This document shows, one piece after another, positions 1 to 5,387 of a stretch of DNA of 5,936 nt (position 1 is the stretch's first letter; every line of letters begins with the position of its first letter). Below the pieces are notes generated by a model. The model saw only the letters and a program-made list of their open reading frames with translations, made no database searches and had not been told where the DNA came from. Source of the stretch: Oxalobacteraceae bacterium (GTDB lineage Bacteria > Pseudomonadota > Gammaproteobacteria > Burkholderiales > Burkholderiaceae_D); NCBI GenBank assembly GCA_003132085.1, contig PKWO01000552.1, forward strand, positions 474 through 6,409. The letters run 5' to 3'. Position numbers and translations under genes: made by a program.

Positions 1-126
1 TGCTGTACTGATCACGTCGTACGCGACGCCATTCTTGCCAACCTTCACATCTTGGATAACGTCAACGTTAAGCATCTCGATAAGATCGATATCAGAGTGC
101 GCGACTTGGATGGTGAATTGAAGCAT
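1..126 (-). CDS. Unrecognised small protein, 3' end beyond the window
   Basis: This is the first 42 codons of a minus-strand gene that runs off the left edge of the window. It opens with ATG at 126-124, preceded on the minus strand by a good AAGGA Shine-Dalgarno about eight bases upstream. The visible protein starts MLQFTIQVAHSDIDLIEML and continues as an alternating hydrophobic and acidic sequence containing the pair VIQDVKV, which suggests a small soluble alpha/beta or beta protein. No signal peptide or membrane segment is visible. It begins 11 bases after the stop of the beta-flower gene, so the two are almost certainly co-transcribed. I do not recognise the family, and the missing C-terminus prevents any functional call. 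Confidence 0.6.
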   Translation of the reverse strand, partial: MLQFTIQVAHSDIDLIEMLNVDVIQDVKVGKNGVAYDVISTA

Positions 127-137
127 AGAAAATTCCT

Positions 138-413
138 TCAGTCTGGAAGTTTTGGTTCATCGCCCCAGAGACCGGAACCGGCACGGTACGCCTTTCCCGA
201 CCCCGCACGATGGGCGACCGAAAACGGAGAGCCTATTCCGGCACTATCCGTAGCGCGATGCACAAGCCTGTCACCGTCGATCGTTCCCACGTAACTACCA
301 TCTGGCCCGAAAACCTTCTTGCCTTTGATCCGTCCAACCGGCGTACCGGAATTGCTGTAGACCGTCTCGTCCGCAACCTGAAGCGGCCTCCCGTCTTTGG
401 TGTATAAGTCCAT
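138..413 (-). CDS. Small 4-fold beta-flower repeat protein
   Basis: A 91-residue protein built of short repeated beta-hairpin units: residues 3-13 (LYTKDGRPLQV), 18-34 (VYSNSGTPVGRIKGKKV), 34-50 (VFGPDGSYVGTIDGDRL) and a partial unit at 51-59. Each has the pattern hydrophobic-aromatic, x, x, x-G, x, x-V-G-x-I, as in proteins annotated '4-fold beta flower', which are small and of unknown function. The tail (60-91) is Gly/Ala/Arg-rich and ends WGDEPKLPD, apparently a disordered extension. I chose the ATG at 413 because GAGGA lies about nine bases upstream on the minus strand. A longer version from 500 would add residues that do not fit the repeat and would overlap the upstream remnant. It is probably cytoplasmic and co-transcribed with the gene at the left edge. 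The family call is from remembered repeat pattern, not a search. Confidence 0.7.
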   Translation of the reverse strand: MDLYTKDGRPLQVADETVYSNSGTPVGRIKGKKVFGPDGSYVGTIDGDRLVHRATDSAGIGSPFSVAHRAGSGKAYRAGSGLWGDEPKLPD

Positions 414-450
414 CGTCAATTTTCCTCGGTTAATCGCGCCTTCACCCAAA

Positions 451-630
451 CTACTGTTCCGGCTGCACCGGACCGGTCGCTGTTGCAATCCTTCGAGCAA
501 GTTCGGTTTCTGCGTCGTGCAATACCTTAGGAGGGCTACTATTGTCGAGCCAAGCCTGCTCTTTTACCCACTTGCCCTTCGCCCATCCGCTTTGTTGGCT
601 CGAAACTTTTGGTGCAGGTTTGACGACAGC
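451..630 (-). pseudogene. C-terminal remnant of an unrecognised gene, probably frameshifted
   Basis: This minus-strand frame is open for 59 codons between a TAA at 631-633 and a TAG at 451-453 and has no convincing start. Its translation (begins AVVKPAPKVSSQQSGW, later WVKEQAWLDNSSPP, ends ATGPVQPEQ) has normal protein composition. The plus-strand frame over the same bases is rich in Cys, Leu and Phe and looks like antisense. Just upstream, at about 631-716, a different minus frame reads LEKGDPTSVKHSMQYRVSVS and then VRIKL. That could join this frame through a single-base change near 630. The TAG lies 37 bases before the beta-flower start, so this may be the decayed first gene of that operon. 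Alternatives are a rearrangement breakpoint at about 630, or a chance open frame. I do not recognise the protein. Confidence 0.4.
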
Positions 631-705
631 TTAATGCGAACGCTAACCGATACACGATATTGCATCGAGTGTTTTACTGACGTTGGGTCCCCTTTTTCCA
701 AATCG

Positions 706-1116
706 ATGCGCGCGGTAAGCGTCCGTCGCCGCAAGTTCTCCAATCCTTTATTTCTGACGCCGTCAGGGTTGGAGCAAGTATATCCCGAAGTTGACGGACA
801 TTTATTTGCCGATCTCGCCATGGCCGAAAGGACATTGAAAAGCGCTGCGCAGGTGGGCGACTGGGAGATTCGACGAACATCCCTTGCCGCCGAACTCAAG
901 AGCAAGCGTTATCTTCGATGGTTGGCGGAGGTAAAAGGCAGGGAATACTCAGAAGCCCGTCGAAGTCTTGCGGAACTGGCAGATATCTTTGAAGCAGGCG
1001 GAGTGCCCTCTTTGCAAAAACTCTATACGCGGACACATGCCAGACACATCATCCGAAGATTGCAAGCTGAATTGCCGGCGCGATTCGGAAAGATGAAGGA
1101 CCAAAATGGTGAGTGA
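706..1116 (+). CDS. Hypothetical helical protein, first of an overlapping gene pair
   Basis: A 136-residue reading from ATG 706. The start is uncertain: the frame is open back to 397, other ATGs exist (for example 634), and none has a good ribosome binding site. The part before about 706 looks like antisense of the minus-strand remnant. From residue 11 the sequence is protein-like: FSNPLFLTPSGLEQVYPEVD, then charged helices (residues 37-94, with AELKSKRYLRWLAEVKGREY) and a basic Arg/His-rich segment THARHIIRRLQAELPARFGK near the C-terminus. No signal peptide or membrane segment is seen, so it is likely cytoplasmic. Its last codons overlap the next gene by 11 bases, which supports both being expressed and coupled. 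I do not recognise the family. The N-terminus may have been replaced at the breakpoint near 630-710. Confidence 0.5.
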   Translation: MRAVSVRRRKFSNPLFLTPSGLEQVYPEVDGHLFADLAMAERTLKSAAQVGDWEIRRTSLAAELKSKRYLRWLAEVKGREYSEARRSLAELADIFEAGGVPSLQKLYTRTHARHIIRRLQAELPARFGKMKDQNGE

Positions 1117-1369
1117 AAACATATACCAAATGTATGTTGCCAACGGCAACAGGGCCGGTTTCGCTGTTAAACGCGACTCCTGGTCGTGGCAAACCGCGAT
1201 AATCACTTCAATTGCTGGAAAAATTGAAGGAGAACTCGAAGGCCGCGCTCCGTACTTCGGGAATGCGAAGGTTAAAGGTCGCATGGGAGGAGTGGGGCGC
1301 GAGATTGAGATCTCCTGCCCAGGTACATTCGGATATACACGAGTCGACTCCGCATCGAACTTGAAATAA
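1106..1369 (+). CDS. Small hypothetical beta-rich protein, second of the overlapping pair
   Basis: An 87-residue protein starting at ATG 1106, which has a strong GAAGGA ribosome binding site five bases upstream inside the preceding gene. The 11-base overlap indicates translational coupling. Its sequence (YVANGNRAGFAVKRDSWSW, then GKIEGELEGRAPYFGNAKV and an ending around CPGTFGYTRVD) is rich in Gly, aromatic residues and short hydrophobic stretches. That suggests a compact beta-sheet fold with a conserved-looking R-D-S-W motif at residues 23-26 and PYFGN at 49-53. No transmembrane segment or signal peptide is seen. A further ribosome binding site and reading frame start 16 bases after the stop, so it lies inside a longer transcription unit. 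I do not recognise the family. Its size and overlap would suit a partner or immunity-type protein for the larger product, but that is speculation. Confidence 0.65.
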   Translation: MVSENIYQMYVANGNRAGFAVKRDSWSWQTAIITSIAGKIEGELEGRAPYFGNAKVKGRMGGVGREIEISCPGTFGYTRVDSASNLK

Positions 1370-1385
1370 CGGAAAGGACTGGTCG

Positions 1386-1460
1386 ATGACCAAATCTTTG
1401 CCAGTCTTCGATTCAACGAGCATTCGTCACATATTGTTGAGAAAAACACCATCCTCATGA
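1386..1460 (+). pseudogene. 5' stub of a BRO/DinD-like gene
   Basis: A 24-codon frame opening at ATG 1386 behind a strong GGAAAGGA Shine-Dalgarno with seven-base spacing, 16 bases after the 87-residue gene. Its first 15 residues, MTKSLPVFDSTSIRH, resemble the usual start of BRO-N / DNA-damage-inducible D-type proteins (pattern L-P-x-F-x-x-x-x-I-R-x). Such proteins are often found in phages and beside restriction-modification genes. After residue 15 the resemblance stops (ILLRKTPSS) and the frame ends in TGA at 1458-1460, overlapping the ATGATG start of the next frame. I read it as the truncated N-terminus of a larger gene whose body was lost. The family assignment rests on a very short match and is tentative. 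A real short peptide leading into the next gene cannot be excluded. Confidence 0.4.
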
Positions 1461-1849
1461 TGACTCCGCAAGAATTCATCGCCCGCTGGCAGCACAACAC
1501 GTCGACAGAACGCTCCGGTGCACAGTCACACTTCAATGACTTATGCGAAATGCTGGGTGTCGACAAGCCAAACGATAATCCAGCCCAGCAAAACAACTAC
1601 TGTTTCGAGCGCGGCGCCAAGCGCACGGGTGTCGGCCATGGCTGGGCGGATGTCTGGAAGCGAGGTTGTTTTGCGTGGGAATACAAGAAGCCACACAGCA
1701 ACCTGGAAACGGCGCTTAAGCAATTAATGACTTACGCGCTAGCGTTGGAAAATCCGCCCCTGTTGGTGGTATCTGATCGCCTCACGATTGAGGTGCATAG
1801 GTCAAGGATGGAAAAAGGGATCGTGGGCTTCACATCGGTACGACAATGA
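1457..1849 (+). pseudogene. Truncated MmeI-type restriction-methylation protein, nuclease domain only
   Basis: Reads 130 residues. The N-terminus (MMTPQEFIARW, then ERSGAQSHFNDLCEMLG, CFERGAKRTGVGHGWADVWK, ALENPPLLVVSD) matches the opening of large single-chain type IIL/IIG enzymes and related class I SAM-dependent DNA methyltransferases. Residues D65-X9-E75-Y-K77 form the PD-(D/E)XK nuclease signature with the same spacing reported for MmeI. Intact members are roughly 900 residues or more and carry the methyltransferase and target-recognition domains, absent here. Similarity fades after about residue 114 and the frame stops at 1849, so the gene is cut to about an eighth. Start at ATG 1457 or 1460; no strong Shine-Dalgarno, but the stop of the upstream stub overlaps it. 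A nuclease without its methylase would be hazardous if active. More likely the fragment is inactive. Confidence 0.75.
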
Positions 1850-1900
1850 ATTAGACAAGCTTAGATGACACGCGTCCGATCGGGTTTTATTTTTGGCGAA

Positions 1901-1963
1901 ACCAGATGCGTCATGGGAACCGGAGAGTTATGGTGTGGGAGCAACGAGACAATTGCATCTGGT
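1901..1963. promoter_or_regulatory. Inverted repeat upstream of the MFS gene
   Basis: Perfect 9-bp inverted repeat, ACCAGATGC at 1901-1909 and GCATCTGGT at 1955-1963, separated by 45 bases and ending 12 bases before the transporter start codon. It could form a long stem in the leader or serve as two operator half-sites. The spacing is large for a single dimeric repressor and no clear -35/-10 pair stands out. I tried to read the intervening sequence as a known riboswitch and found no match. Confidence 0.3.
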
Positions 1964-1975
1964 ACCATTGCCGCC

Positions 1976-3178
1976 ATGACCAGCGACGCCACCCCATCCA
2001 CCGGAGCAAGAGCCGTCTTCTGCCTGTGCGCGGCGGAAGTGCTGACCATGGTCGGCGTCTTCTCCTTCCCCGCTTTGCTGCCCCGTTTCGTCTCCGAATG
2101 GAGCTTGAGCAACACCGAGGCCGGCTGGATTTCCGGCGTGGTCTTCGCCGGCTACACCGTTTCGGTGCTCGTGCTGACCACGCTGACCGACCGCATGGAC
2201 GCCAAGCGGGTCTATCTGGCCGGAGCCCTGCTCGCCGCAATTTCGGCGCTGGGTTTTACCCTGACCGCGGAGGGGTTCTGGTCGGCCCTCGCGTGGAGGG
2301 CCTTGGGCGGTATCGGTCTGGCGGGAACTTATATGCCGGGGCTGAAGGCGCTGCTGGACCGTGTCTCCGGCCCAAGGCAGATGCGTTGGATCAGCTTTTA
2401 CACCGCCAGCTTCTCGCTAGGCACCTCAGGGTCGTTCCTGATTACCGGCGCGATGGCGGAAGCCTTTGGCTGGCGCGCCGCGTTCGGACTGGCGGCGGCA
2501 GCGGCGGCGGCGGCTTTTCTGCTGGTGGGCTTCGGCCTTCCATCGGTCAAGCCAATTCCGCCCGAGTCCAAAAGCAAGCCATTCGATTTCGGCCCAGTGC
2601 TGCGCAACCGTGCCGCCATGGGCTATGTGCTGGGCTATTCCGTGCATGTCTGGGAATTGTTCGGAGCCCGCTCATGGATGGTGGCCTTCCTGGCTTGGGT
2701 GCTGGCCTCGCAGCCGGGAGCCGGCGGCCCCTCGCCCACCGCCATCGCCACCATCGGCGCGCTGGTGGCCATGATCTCCAGCATCGTCGGAGCCGATTTG
2801 GCGGCGCGATTCGACCGCCGCCAGCTCTGCGCCTTCGCCATGCTGAGCTCTGGGGCGCTGGCGGCGACGATCGGCTTTTGCAGCGGCCTACCCTATGGCA
2901 TGGTGGCGCTTCTGATGCTGTTATACAACGCGCTGATCCAGATCGATTCGGCTGCCTTGACCACCGGTGCGTTGATGGCGGCCGACCCCGCCCGGCGCGG
3001 AGCCACAATCGCCGTTCACTCGCTGTTGGGCTTCGGAGCCGGGTTCGTCGGTCCGCTGGCCTTCGGCATTGTGCTGGATGTATCCGGCGGAGCCAATACC
3101 GGACTGGCCTGGGGACTGGCCTTCGCCTCGCTGGGGGCGGTGGTGGCGCTGGGGCCTCTGGCGCTCAGGCTCCGTTAG
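1976..3178 (+). CDS. Major facilitator superfamily (MFS) transporter
   Basis: A 400-residue inner-membrane secondary transporter; substrate unknown. About twelve hydrophobic segments can be placed, roughly at residues 13-35, 48-70, 79-97, 102-121, 139-161, 166-188, then a hydrophilic central loop (190-212, PPESKSKPFDFG), and 214-243, 256-277, 284-302, 306-332, 342-367 and 376-398. The loop between segments 2 and 3 carries the MFS motif A variant LTDRMDAKRVYL (70-81), and GADLAARFDRRQ (272-283) is its counterpart in the second half. Start chosen at ATG 1976: the frame is open back to 1865, but those 37 residues are neither membrane-like nor typical of the family. The ribosome binding site is weak. 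Third codon positions are much richer in G+C than in flanking genes, and the protein feels closest to alphaproteobacterial (Rhodospirillales-like) MFS proteins from memory, suggesting transfer. It appears intact and is the only gene of its segment. Confidence 0.88.
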   Translation: MTSDATPSTGARAVFCLCAAEVLTMVGVFSFPALLPRFVSEWSLSNTEAGWISGVVFAGYTVSVLVLTTLTDRMDAKRVYLAGALLAAISALGFTLTAEGFWSALAWRALGGIGLAGTYMPGLKALLDRVSGPRQMRWISFYTASFSLGTSGSFLITGAMAEAFGWRAAFGLAAAAAAAAFLLVGFGLPSVKPIPPESKSKPFDFGPVLRNRAAMGYVLGYSVHVWELFGARSWMVAFLAWVLASQPGAGGPSPTAIATIGALVAMISSIVGADLAARFDRRQLCAFAMLSSGALAATIGFCSGLPYGMVALLMLLYNALIQIDSAALTTGALMAADPARRGATIAVHSLLGFGAGFVGPLAFGIVLDVSGGANTGLAWGLAFASLGAVVALGPLALRLR

Positions 3179-3231
3179 ATTAGGCCGGGTTCTCGGAAGC
3201 GAAGGACGCGTATCCGACCAGCAAATGAAAA

Positions 3232-3252
3232 CAGACAGGGCGAACCTGTCTG
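3232..3252. repeat. Perfect 8-bp hairpin downstream of the MFS gene
   Basis: CAGACAGG at 3232-3239 pairs perfectly with CCTGTCTG at 3245-3252 around a five-base GCGAA loop, 53 bases after the transporter stop and six bases before the inverted-repeat element. A GC-containing stem with a GNRA-like loop could act as a transcript-end or stability hairpin for the transporter mRNA. It is not followed by a T-run, so it is not a standard intrinsic terminator. Confidence 0.45.
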
Positions 3253-3258
3253 CTTATC

Positions 3259-3294
3259 GGGGTTCTAAGCGGCAACCCTCGGAATTTTTGAAAC
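3259..3294 (+). repeat. Left terminal inverted repeat of the MITE-like element
   Basis: A 36-base repeat reading inward from GGGGTTC to GAAAC. Just inside it, AACGTGC (3292-3298) and GCACGTT (3315-3321) form a further 7-bp inverted pair, a possible subterminal binding site or hairpin. Confidence 0.7.
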
Positions 3295-3454
3295 GTGCCT
3301 TAATTGCCTGATTTGCACGTTCTTGAAACTCGGATGTTTGTAATTTTTAATACGAGAATGGTTTTCGAGAAGACAAATTATTAATTTTGGCGCTGCTAAG
3401 GCGAAAATTCTCAATAAATTTCTCGCAAAGGAGCGATTTTGAGAAGAAAACCGG

Positions 3455-3490
3455 GTTTCAAAAATTTCGAGGGTTGCCGCTTAACACCCC
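3455..3490 (-). repeat. Right terminal inverted repeat of the MITE-like element
   Basis: A 36-base repeat that on the minus strand reads GGGGTGT to GAAAC, with 33 of 36 bases shared with the left end. Its outer boundary coincides with the point where integrase similarity begins, so the first 17 or so codons of the open integrase frame are really element sequence. Confidence 0.7.
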
Positions 3491-4240
3491 TGGCTTGGCG
3501 GCGCGATCTCGAAAACCGCGCCCTGTCTGGCGCGACCATCCGGAGGAAGCTGGCGGCGCTGTCTTCCTTGTTCGAATACCTGTGCGAGGCCAACGCGGTG
3601 GCCAGCAATCCGGTCAAGGACGTCAAGCGCCCGAAGATCGAGGGCCAGGAAGGCAAGACGCCGGCGATCGGCGATCACCAGGCGCGATCCCTGCTCAATG
3701 CGCCGGATGCGACGACGCTGCAGGGGCAGCGCGATCGCGCCATCCTGTCTACCCTGCTCTACCACGGCTTGCGCCGTGCCGAGCTGTGCGCGTTTACCGT
3801 CGGCGATGTGCAGCAGCGGCGTGGGGTTGCGCATTTGCGTGTCCACGGCAAAGGCAGCAAGCTGCGCTACGTGCCCTTGCATCCCGGGACCGCCGAGCTG
3901 ATCGACACTTATTTGCAGGCCGCCGGCCACGCCGACGATGCCAAGGGCGCGTTATTCCGGCCCGTGAAAAATAACACGCATGCCGATGATCGCGCATCGA
4001 TCACGGCCGATGGCGTATACAAGATGCTGGCGGGCTATGCTGCGTCATTGAAGATAGATGCGACCGGTTTTGTCCCGCATGCGCTGCGGGCTACGGCGGC
4101 GACCAATGCGCTCGATCATAACGCCGACATCGCCAAGGTCCAGGAATGGCTTGGACATGCGGGTCAAAATAGCATCGGCGCCAACACCCCGTCTCTGACT
4201 GCCAAACCAGACCGTCTTCCAGAAGACGTTAGAGGCCAGG
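3487..4240 (+). pseudogene. Tyrosine-type site-specific recombinase/integrase, truncated at both ends
   Basis: The open frame runs 3439-4299 (286 codons from a TTG), but only about 3487-4165 codes for integrase. Family members are about 310-330 residues: an N-terminal SAM-like core-binding domain, then the catalytic domain. Here only the end of the first domain remains (LENRALSGATIRRKLAALSS, LFEYLCEANAV). Numbering from the TTG, the catalytic set shows R112 (GLRRAEL), K138 (HGKGSK), H214 and R217 (PHALRATAAT) and H240 (EWLGHA). The nucleophilic tyrosine is missing. At 4185-4235, CCCGTCTCTGACTGCC and AAACCAGACCG followed by AGAAGAC look like a decayed R-L-Y-D-x-R-x-T-R-P-E-D tail with indels that shift frame and destroy the Tyr codon. 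The 5' end was replaced by the MITE-like element. It should be inactive. Such integrases sit in genomic islands and plasmids, so it marks a former mobile segment. High third-position G+C resembles the MFS gene. Confidence 0.85.
4213..4228. repeat. Short perfect palindrome between the convergent integrase remnant and asparaginase gene
   Basis: CGTCTTC (4213-4219) and GAAGACG (4222-4228) form an inverted repeat with a two-base centre. It lies 38 bases past the asparaginase stop on the minus strand. It could form a small hairpin at the transcript end, but there is no T-run on either strand. Confidence 0.25.
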
Positions 4241-4265
4241 ACCGCCAGAGATTGGCTCAAGAAAT

Positions 4266-5318
4266 TTATCGACTAAAGGCAGCTTGCAGAGCACTCTGAC
4301 CATTTACGCCACTTTGCAACAATAGCATCAGCAGGATGCGCGCTTTTGCAGGCGACAAATCATCAGCTAGAACAGCACCGGCGTCAGCGAGTGTTTTTCC
4401 GCCTCCTTCAAAGCCGTAATTTGGCAGCACTCGCCCGTTCGGTACGCGTGTAGAAATTATTACAGGAATGTTCTTCGACAACGCATATTTCACCGCGTTA
4501 AACATTGGGATGTTCATGTTTCCCCAGCCCAGAGCCTGGACCACGATCCCTTTTGCGCCATTATCAACCGCGGACCTCAGCAGACGACCATCGGCACCGC
4601 CATACATCGCGACTATTTCGATCTCCGGCATTTTCTCGGTCCGGATTGGGACCAGTGATCGACGCAACGGCGTGCGCGAAAAAACAACACGATCATTGTC
4701 CACTACCCCGAGAAAACCAAAGTCACCGGACTTGAAGGTTTCAACGCTGGAGGTATGCGTTTTGGTCGCTTCACGCGCTGCGTTAATCTGACTATTCATC
4801 GCCAGCATCACGCCCTTCCCCTTTGCTTGAGGATCGACCGCGATGCGCACCGCATTGAGCAGATTGTGCGGTCCATCGAAGTCGGGCTCAGAGGCATTAC
4901 GTTGCGCTCCAATCAAAATTACCGGTTTGTCTGAGGTGATGGTCAAGTCGAGCCAGTACGCGGTTTCTTCCAGTGTGTCGGTGCCATGCGAAACGATTAC
5001 GCCAGCCACTTCCGGCCGCGCCAATGTATCCTGTACAGCTTTGGTGAGTTGCACCCACCGCGTTGGATCCATGTAATCGGATGGAACATTCGAGATATTG
5101 TTGACTTCAACTTTGGCATACTTGGCCACATCCGGCACGGTAGCAAGCAAATCGTCGCCTGAAATAGCCGGCACCGGTGCTTTTTTGACTGGATCGATTT
5201 TCATTGCGATAGTGCCACCGGTAGCAATTAAGGCTACCACTGGTTGCTGCTGTTGCCCGAATGCTGCGGTCGACACCAAAAAGGCGAGCCCAGCCATGAA
5301 GGATTTAGAATTACGCAT
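4266..5318 (-). CDS. ansB: Periplasmic type II L-asparaginase
   Basis: Hydrolyses L-asparagine (and perhaps glutamine) to aspartate and ammonia in the periplasm. The 350-residue protein has a typical signal peptide: basic MRNSKS, a hydrophobic core at 7-19 and probable cleavage around A19-F-G-Q22. The catalytic N-terminal domain shows both signature motifs, ATGGTIA (32-38, nucleophile T36, equivalent to T12 of E. coli AnsB) and HGTDTLEET (111-119, T113 and D114 for T89 and D90). S80 in VPSDYM matches the substrate-binding serine, and K186 in EATK matches K162. Length and motif spacing are those of a complete enzyme. The start at 5318 has AGGGG five bases upstream. The gene converges with the integrase remnant, whose spurious frame overlaps its last codons. 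It appears monocistronic, with a hairpin in its leader. Substrate preference between asparaginase and glutaminase-asparaginase cannot be fixed from this reading. Confidence 0.93.
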   Translation of the reverse strand: MRNSKSFMAGLAFLVSTAAFGQQQQPVVALIATGGTIAMKIDPVKKAPVPAISGDDLLATVPDVAKYAKVEVNNISNVPSDYMDPTRWVQLTKAVQDTLARPEVAGVIVSHGTDTLEETAYWLDLTITSDKPVILIGAQRNASEPDFDGPHNLLNAVRIAVDPQAKGKGVMLAMNSQINAAREATKTHTSSVETFKSGDFGFLGVVDNDRVVFSRTPLRRSLVPIRTEKMPEIEIVAMYGGADGRLLRSAVDNGAKGIVVQALGWGNMNIPMFNAVKYALSKNIPVIISTRVPNGRVLPNYGFEGGGKTLADAGAVLADDLSPAKARILLMLLLQSGVNGQSALQAAFSR

Positions 5319-5335
5319 AGAACCCCTATATTGCC

Positions 5336-5358
5336 GAAGATTTTTTTCTGAAATCTTC
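5336..5358 (-). promoter_or_regulatory. Leader hairpin upstream of ansB
   Basis: GAAGATTT (5336-5343) and AAATCTTC (5351-5358) are perfect 8-bp inverted repeats around a seven-base loop, 17 bases before the ansB start codon. In the ansB mRNA the stem would lie just upstream of the AGGGG ribosome binding site. It may be an operator, a stabilising 5' stem or a leftover terminator. An A-rich loop on the sense strand and lack of a following T-run on either strand argue against a strong terminator. Confidence 0.45.
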
Positions 5359-5374
5359 TAGTTGTAAATAAGTA

Positions 5375-5380
5375 ATCATA
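5375..5380 (-). promoter_or_regulatory. Possible -10 box for ansB
   Basis: On the minus strand TATGAT matches the sigma-70 -10 consensus at five of six bases, within an A+T-rich stretch about 57 bases upstream of the ansB start. That would place transcription start just before the leader hairpin. No good -35 hexamer lies at the right distance, so this is only a candidate; an activator-dependent promoter would fit equally well. Confidence 0.25.
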
Positions 5381-5387
5381 TCTCAAA

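Larger units (their letters stand above)
3259..3490. mobile_element. MITE-like element with 36-bp terminal inverted repeats, possibly Tn3-derived (TIME)
   Basis: Two ends, 3259-3294 and the reverse complement of 3455-3490, share 33 of 36 bases. Both begin GGGGT, continue TAAGCGGCAACCCTCG from the eighth base, and end AATTTTTGAAAC; mismatches are at positions 6, 7 and 24. The 232-bp unit has an A+T-rich interior (3295-3454) with no credible gene. Long inverted repeats starting GGGG plus a size of 200-300 bp fit the Tn3-derived inverted-repeat miniature elements described in Proteobacteria, though the inner repeat is not the classic Tn3 sequence. It could instead be a MITE of another IS family or two IS ends left by a deletion. 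The five bases outside each end (TTATC, TGGCT) do not match, so no target duplication is visible. The truncated integrase begins exactly at its right end, pointing to a rearrangement there. Confidence 0.65.

Noticed and set aside
397..633. Upstream extension of the 706-1116 gene back to 397
   Set aside because: The extension is Cys/Leu/Phe-rich, lies opposite a more protein-like minus-strand frame, and would overlap the beta-flower start. I see no ribosome binding site for it.
949..1596. A 215-codon open frame on the minus strand
   Set aside because: It lies antisense to two overlapping plus-strand genes with good ribosome binding sites and to the restriction-enzyme fragment. Its Cys/Ser/Pro-rich translation shows no family features.
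1865..1975. 37-residue N-terminal extension of the MFS transporter
   Set aside because: It is not membrane-like, is unusual for the family and lies in a segment with lower G+C. The ATG at 1976 gives the standard N-terminus.
1890..1976. A riboswitch (cobalamin, fluoride or guanidine type) upstream of the MFS gene
   Set aside because: GGGAACCGG and similar pieces looked suggestive, but the conserved cores of those classes are absent.
1906..3183. A 425-codon plus-strand frame overlapping the MFS gene
   Set aside because: Its Arg/Gly/His-rich translation is the +1 shadow of the G+C-rich MFS gene, which has clear membrane segments.
4213..4228. Intrinsic terminator for ansB or the integrase
   Set aside because: The palindrome has almost no loop and no T-run follows on either strand.
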